Below are positions 8,452 through 17,330 of a DNA stretch of 64,000 nt, in pieces. This stretch comes from Aminomonas paucivorans DSM 12260 (lineage in GTDB: Bacteria > Synergistota > Synergistia > Synergistales > Synergistaceae). The notes under the pieces were generated by a model. It worked only from the letters and a program-made list of their open reading frames with translations, was not told the origin of the DNA and made no database searches. Numbering within the stretch: the first letter of the stretch is position 1; each line of letters starts with the position of its first letter. The stretch is from NCBI RefSeq assembly GCF_000165795.1, contig NZ_CM001022.1:2017812-2081811 (forward strand), written 5' to 3'. The position numbers and the translations under genes were made by a program.

Positions 8452-8919
8452 CTACAGCATCCGGCGAACGTCCTCCAGGGCCATGGAGGTCCTTTCGGCA
8501 ATGGCCTCCGCCCCCATGCCCCCTTCGGCCAGACGGCGCACCAGGGTTTCCAGGGGCTCCGCCACCTCCACCAGATTGCCCTCCGGGTCCTCCACCCGCA
8601 GGGAGCGCTGTCCCCAGGGGGCCTCGTGAACCCCCTGCACCCACCGCACCCCGGCCGTCCGGAGTCTCTCCGCGAAGGCGTCCAGCTCCGGGGTCTCGAA
8701 GTACAGCTCCAGGTCCCGCCCTCCCCGAGGGACCGGGCCTTCTCCGGTGAGGGCCAGGGCGGCCTCCCGCAGCCAGAGGGAGAGCCCCCCCTCGAACCCC
8801 ACGCAGGGCCCGTAGTCCGTCACGACCTTCATGCCGAAAAGACCCTCGTAGAACCTTCGAGAAGCTTCCAGATCCCCCACCAGCAGCACCGAGCCCCCGT
8901 ATCGAGGTGTTTCGCCCAT
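8452..8919 (-). CDS. VOC-superfamily (glyoxalase/bleomycin-resistance fold) protein
   Basis: 155 residues from the ATG at 8919, preceded by GGGGGGAAGG; a GTG at 8934 would place the start inside that site. The N-terminal beta-alpha-beta-beta-beta unit reads SVLLVGDLEASRRFYEGLFGMKV, the classic VOC opening, and the second unit ends VEDPEGNLVEVAEPLE, holding the metal Glu. An extra C-terminal helical segment of about 35 residues is not part of the core fold. VOC proteins include glyoxalases, dioxygenases and antibiotic-binding proteins; no substrate can be assigned. It converges with the GntR gene, 13 bp apart. Confidence 0.82.
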   Translation of the reverse strand: MGETPRYGGSVLLVGDLEASRRFYEGLFGMKVVTDYGPCVGFEGGLSLWLREAALALTGEGPVPRGGRDLELYFETPELDAFAERLRTAGVRWVQGVHEAPWGQRSLRVEDPEGNLVEVAEPLETLVRRLAEGGMGAEAIAERTSMALEDVRRML

Positions 8920-9042
8920 GTCCTTCCCCCCCACCGCAGATGTGCCCCCATCCTACCCCACGGAAGAACCGGCGGGGAGGGGAAGGGGCAGGGAACTCTC
9001 CCTCCTGATCCTCTTCCTGCGCTGCCTCATCAGGGGGATAAT

Positions 9043-9055
9043 GGACCCATTCTCT
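9043..9055 (+). promoter_or_regulatory. Possible -10 region upstream of the TPR gene
   Basis: A GATAAT hexamer lies about 35 bp before the TPR gene start, with TTCCTG 17 bp upstream as a poor -35. Weak; listed because no other promoter-like sequence is visible in this gap. Confidence 0.25.
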
Positions 9056-9076
9056 CCGAGGAGGCGGTGATCCGTC

Positions 9077-10366
9077 ATGACCCGACGTTTTTCGTGGCTC
9101 TGCGCGACCCTTCTGGGAAGTCTCCTCCTTGCCCCGATTCCCGTCGCGGCGGCCCCCCTCACCCCCGAGGCGAACTACCGCAAGGCCCTGGACTATCAGG
9201 CCGCCTACCCCGGGGAATCCTGGACCATCAAGAACCTGGGATACGCCCTGTTGGCCCTGGGGAAGGGGGACGAAGCAGCCCGGGCCTTCCGTCTGTACCT
9301 GTACGACGAACCCCGGGACCCGGGAGGCTGGACGGGGCTGGGCTACTCCCTGGCGGCGGCGAATCGTCCCGCCGAGGCGGTGGAGGCCTTCCTGAAAGGG
9401 GAGGGTCTGCAACCCGGCAGCGCCGACCCCAACCAGATGGGGTACCTGTACCGCCTCCTGGGGCGTACCGACGACGCCGTCGCCTGGTTCGACCGGTCCC
9501 TGGCCCGAGACCCCCGGGACCTCCAGGCCCTGCTGGGCAAGGCCTACGCCTACGGGGAGGCGAAGCGCACTGAGGAGGCCGCGGCGGCCTTCCGGGCAGC
9601 CTTGGAAGCAGACCCGGCCCGGGGAGACTACGTGAGCCTGGGCTACGCCCTGGGGACCCTGGGGCGGTTCGACGAGGCGGAAGGGGCGTTTCAGGCGGGG
9701 CTGGACCGGGGACAGGAACCCTTCCCGCTTCTCCTGGGGCTGGGCTATGCCCGCATGGGGCAGAAGCGCTTCCCCGAGGCGGCGGAGGCCTTCCGCAAGG
9801 CCCGAGCTCTGCGCCCGGAGGACCCGGAGGCGGCGGCCAAGCTGGGCTACGCCGCTGGCGCCGCAGGGCTGCACCAGGAAGCCCTGGAGGCCTTCCTGAC
9901 GGTGCGCCGGGTCGCCCCGGAGCAGTGTCCCTGGACCAGCCTGGGCTACGCCTTCCAGGCCCTGGGGCGATACCCCGAGGCGGCGGAGGCCTTCGAGGAG
10001 GCGGTCCGCAAATCCCCCGACGACCCGGAACCCCTGAAGGGGCTGGGGTACACCCGGCTCTCCCAGGGTAAGACCGGGGAAGCCCTGACGGCCTTCCAGC
10101 GGCTCCTGACCCTGCGCCCCGACGGGGAAAGCTACGCCGCCCTGGGCCGAGCCTTGGGGGAACGGAAGGTCCCCGGCGAGGCGGCGGAGGCCTTCCGTCG
10201 AGGCCTGGCCCTCGCCCCGGGCAACCCGAACCTGGCGGAGGGGCTGGCCCGCGCCCTGGCGGCCTCGAGGAATCCCAAGGCGGCCCGGGAAGCCCTGAGA
10301 ATCCTCCTGGGGCTGGACCCGGCCCGGGGGGAGCGGGTGGCCCGGGAGCTGGGGCTGAAGCCCTAG
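9077..10366 (+). CDS. Exported tetratricopeptide-repeat (TPR) protein
   Basis: 429 residues with GAGGAGG upstream of the ATG. Residues 1-26 are a Sec signal peptide (basic MTRR, hydrophobic core, cleavage near VAAA). The rest is about ten TPR-like units, each roughly 34-36 residues, with a recurrent LGYALxxLGR first helix and an EAAEAFRxAL second helix. The repeats are unusually alike, especially the LGYA motif, so they probably grew by tandem duplication. TPR arrays bind other proteins; here it would sit in the periplasm, perhaps as an envelope assembly scaffold. No enzymatic domain is seen. Its end overlaps the convergent acyltransferase gene by 4 bp. Confidence 0.85.
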   Translation: MTRRFSWLCATLLGSLLLAPIPVAAAPLTPEANYRKALDYQAAYPGESWTIKNLGYALLALGKGDEAARAFRLYLYDEPRDPGGWTGLGYSLAAANRPAEAVEAFLKGEGLQPGSADPNQMGYLYRLLGRTDDAVAWFDRSLARDPRDLQALLGKAYAYGEAKRTEEAAAAFRAALEADPARGDYVSLGYALGTLGRFDEAEGAFQAGLDRGQEPFPLLLGLGYARMGQKRFPEAAEAFRKARALRPEDPEAAAKLGYAAGAAGLHQEALEAFLTVRRVAPEQCPWTSLGYAFQALGRYPEAAEAFEEAVRKSPDDPEPLKGLGYTRLSQGKTGEALTAFQRLLTLRPDGESYAALGRALGERKVPGEAAEAFRRGLALAPGNPNLAEGLARALAASRNPKAAREALRILLGLDPARGERVARELGLKP

Positions 10367-11460
10367 AAGACCCTCCTCAGCCCGGGAAGACGCCGAAGCA
10401 CCCGCAGCGACAGGAGCTGCCCCACCCAGAGGGTGGCTCCCACGGCCAGGAGGAACTTGACCCAGGGCGACCAGGGCAGGGGGACCAGCAGCGCCTCCAG
10501 GGGCAGGAGGAGCATCTGGTGCAGCCAATAGAGGCCGTAGGACCCCCGGGCTGCCTCGGAGACCCGGGCGCTCGGGGCGTCGCCGAACCGGCGCAACAAC
10601 GCCGCCAGGGCCAGGGGGACCAGCACCGCCGCCCCCTCGTGGGCCAGGGCGTACAGCCACAGCCCCCCTCCTCGGGGCGCTTCGGGCAGACGGAGCCGCA
10701 GGACCACCGACAGGAGCAGAAGCAGGGTCGCCGCTCCCCCCAGTCCCGCCAGGCAGCCCGGGGAGGGGGGGCGTTCGAGCCAGCGGTTCCGCCAGGCCAG
10801 GGCCCCCAGCAGGAAGAGGAAGAAGTATCCCCCCACCCGGAGGGGCTGGAAGACCAGCACGTAGGCCGGGTGGACCCACACGTCCAGGGGATAGCGGGTT
10901 CCCAGAGCGCCGAACCACAGGGCCGCACCGACGACGCAGCAGGCCAGGGGCAGCCCGATCGGCCGGGGCTCGGGGGTCCGCTCCCCGAGGCGCCTCCCCA
11001 GGGGGAGGAAGAGCAGGAAGAAGGCCAGCAGCACCCCCAGGAACCAGAAGTGGGCCTGCTGGTACGCGGGGCCCAGGAAGACGGTCCGGTAGAAGGCCCC
11101 CAAGTGCCCCACGGGGTACCCCAGCGCCAGCAGGCTGGCCCGGGCGAACCAGGGGGCGACGAGGAGGCTCCCCAAGACCCAGGGGATCCCCAGCCGCAGG
11201 GCCTTCTCCCCCAGGAACCCCCGCGTTCCCCGCCTGGCCAGGGAGGGGGGGGCGAAGTACCCCGCCGCCAGGAACATCCCCGGCATGAGGAAAACGTCCA
11301 GGGCCAGCACCATCAGGGTGAAGGCCGGAGACCGCACGGGATCCTGGACATACCACCACCCCGGGGCCCCGACCATGTAGGTCATGGCCCCGTGCAGCGC
11401 CACCACTCCGTAGACCGTCCAGGTGCGGAAACGGTCCCCATGCGCCAGGCGCTCCTCCAC
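10363..11460 (-). CDS. Acyltransferase family 3 integral membrane protein
   Basis: 365 residues, GTG start at 11460 after GGGAGGCGAGGGG. About ten membrane segments are visible. Near the N-terminus the arrangement VVALHGAMTYMV, then VFLMPGMFLAAGYFA followed by a basic loop, and GSYGLYWLHQMLLLP near the C-terminus match the acyltransferase-3/OpgC-like family, which moves acyl groups onto sugars of glycans, lipids or antibiotics. No polysaccharide genes lie nearby, so its substrate is unknown. It appears to be a single-gene unit. Confidence 0.8.
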   Translation of the reverse strand: MEERLAHGDRFRTWTVYGVVALHGAMTYMVGAPGWWYVQDPVRSPAFTLMVLALDVFLMPGMFLAAGYFAPPSLARRGTRGFLGEKALRLGIPWVLGSLLVAPWFARASLLALGYPVGHLGAFYRTVFLGPAYQQAHFWFLGVLLAFFLLFLPLGRRLGERTPEPRPIGLPLACCVVGAALWFGALGTRYPLDVWVHPAYVLVFQPLRVGGYFFLFLLGALAWRNRWLERPPSPGCLAGLGGAATLLLLLSVVLRLRLPEAPRGGGLWLYALAHEGAAVLVPLALAALLRRFGDAPSARVSEAARGSYGLYWLHQMLLLPLEALLVPLPWSPWVKFLLAVGATLWVGQLLSLRVLRRLPGLRRVF

Positions 11461-11491
11461 GGCCCCTCGCCTCCCTTCACGATGGGGGACG

Positions 11492-12559
11492 CTATTTCAG
11501 GTGCAGGAACAGGGGGATCACCTCAAGGGCGATGAGGAGGATGACGATCCACTCCAGCACCGTGGAGCGGCTGGTGTGGATCTCCCCCTCCATGAGGTCG
11601 CAGGCCTCCTTCATGGCCCGGAGCTTCTCCTCCACATTGGCGAGCCACTGGCCGGTGCGGAAGATCCGCAGTGCCCGGTTGTAGACCTGGGCGTAGTACA
11701 CGTCCTCGGTGACCCGCACGGAGGAGGTGAGGTGGTCCGTGGCCAGCCGGGTCTCCAACATCAGCTTCATGGCCCGTCGGGTGAGTTCCCGGTAGCGCTT
11801 GGTGAAGAGCACCTCCCAGACGGTGGACTTCTTGTCCATCTCCCGGTAGAGGGCCCGGAGCTTGTCGTTGAGGGTCTCGTCGTAGTAGCGGGCCTCCAGC
11901 ACCTGGGCCACGGCGTACTCCACCAGCAGCAGGATGTCCACGGGGTCCGCGTCGTCCACCACCAGGGCGTTGTCGTAGTTCAGCACCACCAGGTCGTTCT
12001 CGAAGAAGGAGAGGCTGTTCTCGCAGAGCAGGGCGGTCTGCTGGCCGCTCAGGGAACGGGACTCCCCGTGGAGCATGGCCACCAGCTCCGGGAACTCCTC
12101 CAGATTCTCCCGGCGAATGGGCCGGTCGGTCCTGCGGAGCACGTAGAAGGCGAACTCCTCCTCGAAGCCCTCGAAGTCGTGGGCTCCCACCACCGCATCT
12201 CCCATGACCCCCAGGATCTGCCGCAGCTCCCGGTCCAGCAGCTCGTCCACCCGGGGGTCGTAGTCCAGCTTCAGGGCTCGGTCGATGAAATCTTCCTGGG
12301 GCAGATCCCGGACGGGGAAGTGGGCCACCAGGGCCACCACCCCCACCTCGTAGAACCGGGCCCCCAGGCGCACCCGCTCCCGCCCCGTCTCGAAGGAGGA
12401 CTCCCGCTCCCCCAGCTCCACCACCATGGGGGGCCGGACCAGTTCGATGGATTGGATCTGGGCGCGGCTCAGGGGCTGCCGCACCGGAAGGCGCCCCTCG
12501 AACATGGAGGGGGCCAGGGCTTCCAGACGGATCTCCTCCGCCACGTCGTAGAGTTTCAT
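11492..12559 (-). CDS. RMD1/DUF155-family protein with C-terminal membrane anchor
   Basis: 355 residues from the ATG at 12559; a GTG two codons upstream (12565) sits seven bases after GGAAGG and could be the true start. The central region with ALVVDDADPVDILLLVEYAVAQVLEARYYD, read in parts, and the later helical region with EVIRRTGQ-like spacing match the DUF155/RMD1 family. The end, LEWIVILLIALEVIPLF, is a single membrane anchor. Eukaryotic relatives act in mitochondria and meiotic division; the bacterial role is not known. It diverges from the histidine kinase across a 184-bp gap with a palindrome. Confidence 0.8.
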   Translation of the reverse strand: MKLYDVAEEIRLEALAPSMFEGRLPVRQPLSRAQIQSIELVRPPMVVELGERESSFETGRERVRLGARFYEVGVVALVAHFPVRDLPQEDFIDRALKLDYDPRVDELLDRELRQILGVMGDAVVGAHDFEGFEEEFAFYVLRRTDRPIRRENLEEFPELVAMLHGESRSLSGQQTALLCENSLSFFENDLVVLNYDNALVVDDADPVDILLLVEYAVAQVLEARYYDETLNDKLRALYREMDKKSTVWEVLFTKRYRELTRRAMKLMLETRLATDHLTSSVRVTEDVYYAQVYNRALRIFRTGQWLANVEEKLRAMKEACDLMEGEIHTSRSTVLEWIVILLIALEVIPLFLHLK

Positions 12560-12632
12560 CCGCACGATCTCGCCTTCCAGAACCCTCAAGGGGAAGGCCT
12601 CCCTTCCGGAACCGGTTTCGGTGGATTCTATG

Positions 12633-12670
12633 GCGCAAAGGTTTGCGCAACCACCCTTTCCGCCTATAAT
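12633..12670 (+). promoter_or_regulatory. Promoter of the histidine kinase gene with overlapping palindrome
   Basis: The perfect 16-bp palindrome GCGCAAAGGTTTGCGC fills 12633-12648. Its right half contains a -35-like TTTGCG (12642-12647), followed by a 17-bp spacer and a perfect TATAAT (12665-12670). Transcription would run toward the kinase at 12744. The palindrome also lies upstream of the divergent DUF155 gene, so a regulator bound here could affect both. Confidence 0.6.
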
Positions 12671-12743
12671 AACGCCAACCCGCTCGACGCCAGTGTAGCA
12701 CCTTCGTAAACACCGAACGCCAGTCCGGAAATGAGGTTCGACC

Positions 12744-15158
12744 ATGGAACGAAACGACCCCGGTCCTTGTCGTCCTTCCTCCTCGCCCCCACGCGAGGGT
12801 TTCGCCTCCTCCGAGGACCGCGCCGCCTTCCTGTCCGCCCACCTTCCCCTCTTCGAGGGGTTCCCCCTGGCGTTGCTCCTGACGGACCAGGAGGACGGGC
12901 GCACGGTCTTCGCCAACCGGGAGGCCCTGTCCCTCCTGGCCGCGGCCCCGGAGGACCTGCTGGACCGGGTCTTTCCCCATGGATGGGAACCCCTCGCCAC
13001 CCTGGATGGGACCCCCCTGGTCCCGGAGAAGGCGATCCCCCGGGACTTCCGGGAGGGAACGACGGGCCCCCTGTCCTTCACCCTCCCCTCCCGGAAGGGG
13101 GAAACCCTGGCCTTAAGCCTTCGAAGCGCCCCCCTGCGCAACCAAGAGGGCGCCGTACTCTGCGGCATGATCCTCCTCATCAACGTCACCCCCCGTTGGC
13201 GCTACGAACAGGCCCTCCGGGAAAGCGAACGACGCCACCGGGAGGTCTCCACCCTGCTTCGCTCCCTCTGCGACAACGTCCCGGACCTGCTCTGGGCCAA
13301 GGACCTCCAGAAACGGTTCCTCTTCGTGAACCGGGCCCAGGCGAAGATGCTGCTCAACGCCAAGGACACGGAGGAACCCCTGGGAAAGACGGACCTCCAC
13401 TTCGCCCTTCGGGAGCGGGCGGCCCACCCGGAGGACCCGGGGTGGCACACCTTCGGGGAGATCTGTCGGGACTCGGACACCCTCACCCTGGAGGCCATGG
13501 CCCCCTCCCGGTTCGACGAGTGGGGCAACGTGAAGGGGGAGTTCCTCTACCTGGACGTGCACAAGGCCCCCTTCTTCGACGACCAGGGCAACCTGCTGGG
13601 CACGGTGGGGTGCGGCCGGGATGTGACCCGGGAACGACACATGGAAGAGGCCCTGGCGGAGAGCGAAAAGCGCCTCAAGCTGGCCCTGGAGGGGGGGGAG
13701 ATCCTGGCCTGGGACTGGGACATCCCCACGGGGCGGGTCCACCTCACCCCCCACCCTTTCGGGACGGACCTGCCGGAGAACCCGGAAGGCTACCCCCTGG
13801 AGCAGCTGGTGGGGATGGTGCACCCCGACGACCTGCCCGGCCTGGAGGAGACCTACCAGAACCTCTTCCAGAAGAAGGACCTCTCCCGGATCGACCAGGT
13901 CTACCGCTGCGCCCTGGGGGAGGACCGCTGGGTCTGGTCCCGAGGGTTTGTCAGCCAGAGGGACGAGGAGGGCAAGCCCCTGCGGGTCACCGGGGTGGCC
14001 CAGGACGTCACGGACCGGATGAAGATCCGACAGAGGCAGGAGCGCTCGGAGGCTCGCTACCGGACCCTCTTCGAGGGGGCGTTGGACGCCTTTTTGGTGG
14101 TGGACGAGAAGACGGACCAGATCCGGGAGGCCAACCGGGAGGCGGAGCGCCTGTTGGGCTACCCGGAACGGGGGCTTGTGGGCACCCCGCTGCGCCTGCT
14201 CCCCACCGCCACGGGACCGGAGGGCCCCCTGGCCCTGCGGGATCTCCTTCCCTTGAAGGGAAACGCCTCCCCCCGGGAGCTGTTCGTGCTGAACCGCCAG
14301 AACCGTCCCATCCCCGTCCAGACCACGGGCAAACGCATCGCCCTTCCCGACGGGGAGGAGGCCCTCCTGGTGATCCTTCGGGACCTGACCCCCATCCTCC
14401 GGCTCCGGGGGGACCTGCTCCAGAGCCAGAAGATGCAGGCCCTGGGGACCCTGGCGGAGGGGATGGGACACGAGCTGAACAACCTCCTGGCCCCCCTGCA
14501 GGGCTACGCAGAGATGGGGGCTTCGGGGCACCAGGACCCGGCCTTCTGTTTCTCCCGCATCCTGGAGGGCACCAAGCGGGCACGCAACCTGGTGCGCAAG
14601 CTCCTCCTCACCAGCCGCCCCTCCCGGGAAGACCACCCGAGGCTGGACTGGAGGCGGTTCCTGGAGGACCACGTCTCCTTCCTCCAGGACGGACTGCCCC
14701 CGGAGGTGCGGGTGGAGATCCTCCTGGGGAAGGAACCCTTCCCTCTGGCGGCGGACCCCGCCCATCTGCGACAGATCCTCCTCCACCTGTGGTCCAACGC
14801 CCTCTGGGCCACGGGCACCCAGGGCACCATCCGCATCCGCCTGGAGCGGGTGGAGGTGGACCCCACCCTGGCGGCCCTCCACCCGGGCCTGGGGCTGGGC
14901 CCCCACGGGATTCTCTCCGTGGAGGACGAGGGGTGCGGCATGTCCGAGGAGGTGCGCAGCCGGGCCTTCGAGCCCTTCTTCTCCACCCGGGAGGCGGGGC
15001 AGGGGACGGGCCTGGGGCTCTCGGTGGTCCACGGCCTGGCGATCCACTACCGGGGGACCGTGGAGGTCCTGTCCCGTCCCGGGGCGGGCACCCGGGTCCG
15101 CCTCCTGCTGCCCCTGGTTTCCGCCGATATCCCCCCAGAAGGAGGCGATGCGCCTTGA
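12744..15158 (+). CDS. Multi-PAS cytoplasmic sensor histidine kinase
   Basis: 804 residues with no clear membrane segment, so a soluble sensor. Four PAS-like modules are seen: about 30-155 (LLLTDQEDGRTVFANREAL), 175-310 (VPDLLWAKDLQKRFLFVNRAQ), 315-425 (ILAWDWDIPTGRVHLTP with a PAC ending VAQDVTDR), and 435-545 (LDAFLVVDEKTDQIREANREA). The transmitter follows with His576 in GMGHELNN, an N box HLWSNALWA, DEGCGMS, FEPFFSTR and GTGLGLSVVHG. It is of the hybrid-less NtrB-like type. No response regulator gene is in the window. The stop overlaps the TTG start of the next gene (TTGA), so kinase and envelope protein are made together. Confidence 0.9.
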   Translation: MERNDPGPCRPSSSPPREGFASSEDRAAFLSAHLPLFEGFPLALLLTDQEDGRTVFANREALSLLAAAPEDLLDRVFPHGWEPLATLDGTPLVPEKAIPRDFREGTTGPLSFTLPSRKGETLALSLRSAPLRNQEGAVLCGMILLINVTPRWRYEQALRESERRHREVSTLLRSLCDNVPDLLWAKDLQKRFLFVNRAQAKMLLNAKDTEEPLGKTDLHFALRERAAHPEDPGWHTFGEICRDSDTLTLEAMAPSRFDEWGNVKGEFLYLDVHKAPFFDDQGNLLGTVGCGRDVTRERHMEEALAESEKRLKLALEGGEILAWDWDIPTGRVHLTPHPFGTDLPENPEGYPLEQLVGMVHPDDLPGLEETYQNLFQKKDLSRIDQVYRCALGEDRWVWSRGFVSQRDEEGKPLRVTGVAQDVTDRMKIRQRQERSEARYRTLFEGALDAFLVVDEKTDQIREANREAERLLGYPERGLVGTPLRLLPTATGPEGPLALRDLLPLKGNASPRELFVLNRQNRPIPVQTTGKRIALPDGEEALLVILRDLTPILRLRGDLLQSQKMQALGTLAEGMGHELNNLLAPLQGYAEMGASGHQDPAFCFSRILEGTKRARNLVRKLLLTSRPSREDHPRLDWRRFLEDHVSFLQDGLPPEVRVEILLGKEPFPLAADPAHLRQILLHLWSNALWATGTQGTIRIRLERVEVDPTLAALHPGLGLGPHGILSVEDEGCGMSEEVRSRAFEPFFSTREAGQGTGLGLSVVHGLAIHYRGTVEVLSRPGAGTRVRLLLPLVSADIPPEGGDAP

Positions 15159-16651
15159 CCCCCCGAAACGGTCCCCGCACCCGTCGATGTGCCCTGCTTG
15201 CCGCCCTGCTCCTGGGACTTGCGGCCGCTCCCTCCGGAGCCGCCGCCCCTTCCCCGGAGGAGGCGCACCTCTACCCCCGGGGAGCCCAGGCGGTCTTCCG
15301 GATCCCCGTGACGGGAGAGACCACCCTGGAGATCCCCGGCACCTTCGACCCCGCAACCCTGGAGGTCTCCGTGGAGGGGACCTCCCTCCTGGGGTTGGAA
15401 ACCCAGCCGGTCCGGAGGGGCGGTTGGGTTCCTCCCTCCGCTTCGGAGCTGGCCGCCCGCATCGGCGCCCTCTCGGGGCGCCTGACGGGGGTGGAAGCCC
15501 GCCTGGCGGCGAAGCTCCAGAGCCGTCGGGACTACGAGAGCTGCCGCCCTGCCACCGCCCGGGAGCTTGCGGCCCGGCTGGCCTCCCGTGAGGCGGCCCG
15601 GACCCGCCTGGAGACGGAGATCCGCGCCCTGGAGGGGCAGAGGGACGCCCTGGGGCGGGACCTGCGGTTTCTCCAGGACCAGCTCCAGGCCCAGCTTCCC
15701 CCGGACCCGGAGCGGTTCCTCCAGATCCGCCTCCGCACCTCCGGAAGGGGCACCGCTCGGGTGGCCGGGACGGTGCAGGACGCCTCTTGGCGCCCCACCT
15801 ATCGGGCCTCGGTGGACACCGCCACCGGGAAGGTTCGCCTGGAGGAGTTCCTGGAGGTGCGCCAGAAGAGCGGCCTGGACTGGAAGGGCACCTTGGTGTG
15901 CCACACCGCCTCCCCCTCGGACCGCCACGGCCTGCCGGATCTGAACCCCTGGGTGGTGGACCTGGCCCGACCGGAGCGTCTGGATCGGGGCATGGCCAAG
16001 ATGGCCCTCTACGCCGGGGGAGCCCCGGCCCCGGAGGCGAACTTCGCCCTCTCGGAGACGGATCTCTCCTTCCGCACCCAGGGCCTCGTCCCCGGCACGG
16101 GCAACCCGGTACAGCTCGCGGGGGGAACCTTCGACCTGGCGGGGAACGTGGAAGTCCGGGCGGTTCCCGCCCTGGACCGGGAGGCCTGGATGACCGTGCG
16201 CACCTCCCCTCTCCCCCGGCCCCTCCTGGGGGGAGAGACGAGCCTCTCCGTGAACGGCCTGCCCACGGGCAAGGCATCCCTGCCCCCCACGGCGAAGGGG
16301 GAGGAGCTGACCCTGCCCTTCGGCCGGGTGCCGGGGGTGACGGCGGACCGCCGGGAGGAGATCCCTCGGACGTCCCGGTCCGGGGGAACCTGGACCTGGA
16401 CGGGAGGCTATTCCCTGCGGGTGCGCAACAGCCTGGACAAGCCCATGGACGTGACGGTGGAGGACCGGATCCCCCGAAGCGCCACCGACCGGATCCGGGT
16501 GGAGGCCACTCCCTCCCCCAAGCCGGACGACACGGACAGAAGGACCGGCGTGGTGACCTGGAAGCTGCGCCTCGCCCCGGGGGAGGAGCGGGTCCTCAAA
16601 ATGGAACTCCTCCTGCGGCACCCCGAGAACACGGAGCTGGCCTTCCGCTGA
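15155..16651 (+). CDS. Exported DUF4139-domain (MuiA-like) envelope protein
   Basis: 498 residues. TTG at 15155 is chosen because GAAGGAGG lies seven bases before it and a signal peptide (TRRCALLAALLLGLAAAPSG, cleavage near AAA) starts at once. An N-terminal beta domain (ARFRIPVTGETTLEIPG-like) is followed by a coiled coil at about 95-175 and then the DUF4139 beta region with ASWRPTYRASVDTATGKV and a final WKLRLAPGEERVLKMELLL. Relatives include the poorly understood mucoidy inhibitor A family. It is translationally coupled to the upstream sensor kinase, which hints that it takes part in the same signal or is its output. Confidence 0.8.
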   Translation: MTPRNGPRTRRCALLAALLLGLAAAPSGAAAPSPEEAHLYPRGAQAVFRIPVTGETTLEIPGTFDPATLEVSVEGTSLLGLETQPVRRGGWVPPSASELAARIGALSGRLTGVEARLAAKLQSRRDYESCRPATARELAARLASREAARTRLETEIRALEGQRDALGRDLRFLQDQLQAQLPPDPERFLQIRLRTSGRGTARVAGTVQDASWRPTYRASVDTATGKVRLEEFLEVRQKSGLDWKGTLVCHTASPSDRHGLPDLNPWVVDLARPERLDRGMAKMALYAGGAPAPEANFALSETDLSFRTQGLVPGTGNPVQLAGGTFDLAGNVEVRAVPALDREAWMTVRTSPLPRPLLGGETSLSVNGLPTGKASLPPTAKGEELTLPFGRVPGVTADRREEIPRTSRSGGTWTWTGGYSLRVRNSLDKPMDVTVEDRIPRSATDRIRVEATPSPKPDDTDRRTGVVTWKLRLAPGEERVLKMELLLRHPENTELAFR

Positions 16652-16668
16652 AGGCCCCGGAACGGTTC

Positions 16669-16705
16669 GAGGCGGGACCCCTCGGGGCCCCGCCTCGCTT
16701 TTTTT
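16669..16705 (+). terminator. Rho-independent terminator of the kinase/DUF4139 operon
   Basis: GAGGCGGG (16669-16676) pairs with CCCGCCTC (16689-16696), followed by GC and seven T residues. Confidence 0.88.
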
Positions 16706-16721
16706 CTCCCCGAGAAGCCCT

Positions 16722-17330
16722 TCAGCCGATCCGGGGGACCCAGTTGAGCCGCTCCGGGGCGAACCCGGCCTTGCCTCGGCGCAGCACGTGGACCCCGCAG
16801 TAGCCCTGGGGGAAGCGGCCGAACCGGTCCAGGGGCACGTCGGCGTAGCGGCTCACCAGGGTCCAGAAGAACCCCGTGTGCCCCACCAGCAGCACCGGCC
16901 CCTCCTCCGCCTCTTCCATGAGAACCTCGAAGGCGGCCACCGCCCGGGCCTGCAGGTCTCCGAAGCTCTCCCCCCCGGGGGGACGAAACCCCGCGAAGTC
17001 CGCCCCCCGGGCGGCGAAGGCCTCGGGCTCCCGGGCCGCCACCTCCTCCACCGGCAGGCCGTCCCACTCCCCCAGGAAGATCTCCCGCAGCTCCTTCCGG
17101 GGCTGGGCCTCCACCCCCAGAAGCTCCGCGGTCTGGCGGGTCCGGAGCAGGTCGCTGCACCAGACCCGTCGGAAGGGGATCCCCCCCAGGGCAGTCCCCA
17201 GCTCCCGGGCCTGCTCCTTCCCCTCCCGGGACAGGGGCAGGTCCGTCCAGCCCAGCAGGTAGGCCCGCCGGTCCGGGAAGTCCGGGCGACCGTGGCGGGC
17301 CAGGAAGACCCGTCCCTCCAAGGGGATCAC
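16722..17330 (-). CDS. Histidine phosphatase-family protein (phosphoglycerate mutase/CobC-like)
   Basis: 202 residues; the GTG at 17330 overlaps the TGA of the upstream gene (GTGA). The signature LARHGRP with the phospho-accepting His is at residues 10-16, with the partner arginine in CSDLLRTRQTAE and a second His in LLVGHTGF. The family contains phosphatases of alpha-ribazole phosphate, sugar phosphates and nucleotides. It is coupled to a MobA-like/HD protein and XdhC, so it may remove a phosphate in molybdopterin-cofactor modification, but this is inference. Confidence 0.87.
   Translation of the reverse strand: MIPLEGRVFLARHGRPDFPDRRAYLLGWTDLPLSREGKEQARELGTALGGIPFRRVWCSDLLRTRQTAELLGVEAQPRKELREIFLGEWDGLPVEEVAAREPEAFAARGADFAGFRPPGGESFGDLQARAVAAFEVLMEEAEEGPVLLVGHTGFFWTLVSRYADVPLDRFGRFPQGYCGVHVLRRGKAGFAPERLNWVPRIG

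Noticed and set aside
9077-10366. Tandem DNA repeats suggesting a CRISPR-like array
   Set aside because: The periodicity is about 102-108 bp, in frame, and encodes TPR units; there are no identical short repeats with spacers.
8291-11359. Very long open frames (up to about 1,000 codons) opposite the GNAT/TPR/acyltransferase and kinase genes
   Set aside because: High-GC shadow frames: Pro/Gly/Arg/His-rich, no ribosome sites, no family motifs, and the opposite strand holds recognised genes.
13113-16277. 1,054-codon minus-strand frame antisense to the histidine kinase
   Set aside because: Composition typical of a mirror frame of GC-ending codons; the kinase motifs on the plus strand are complete.
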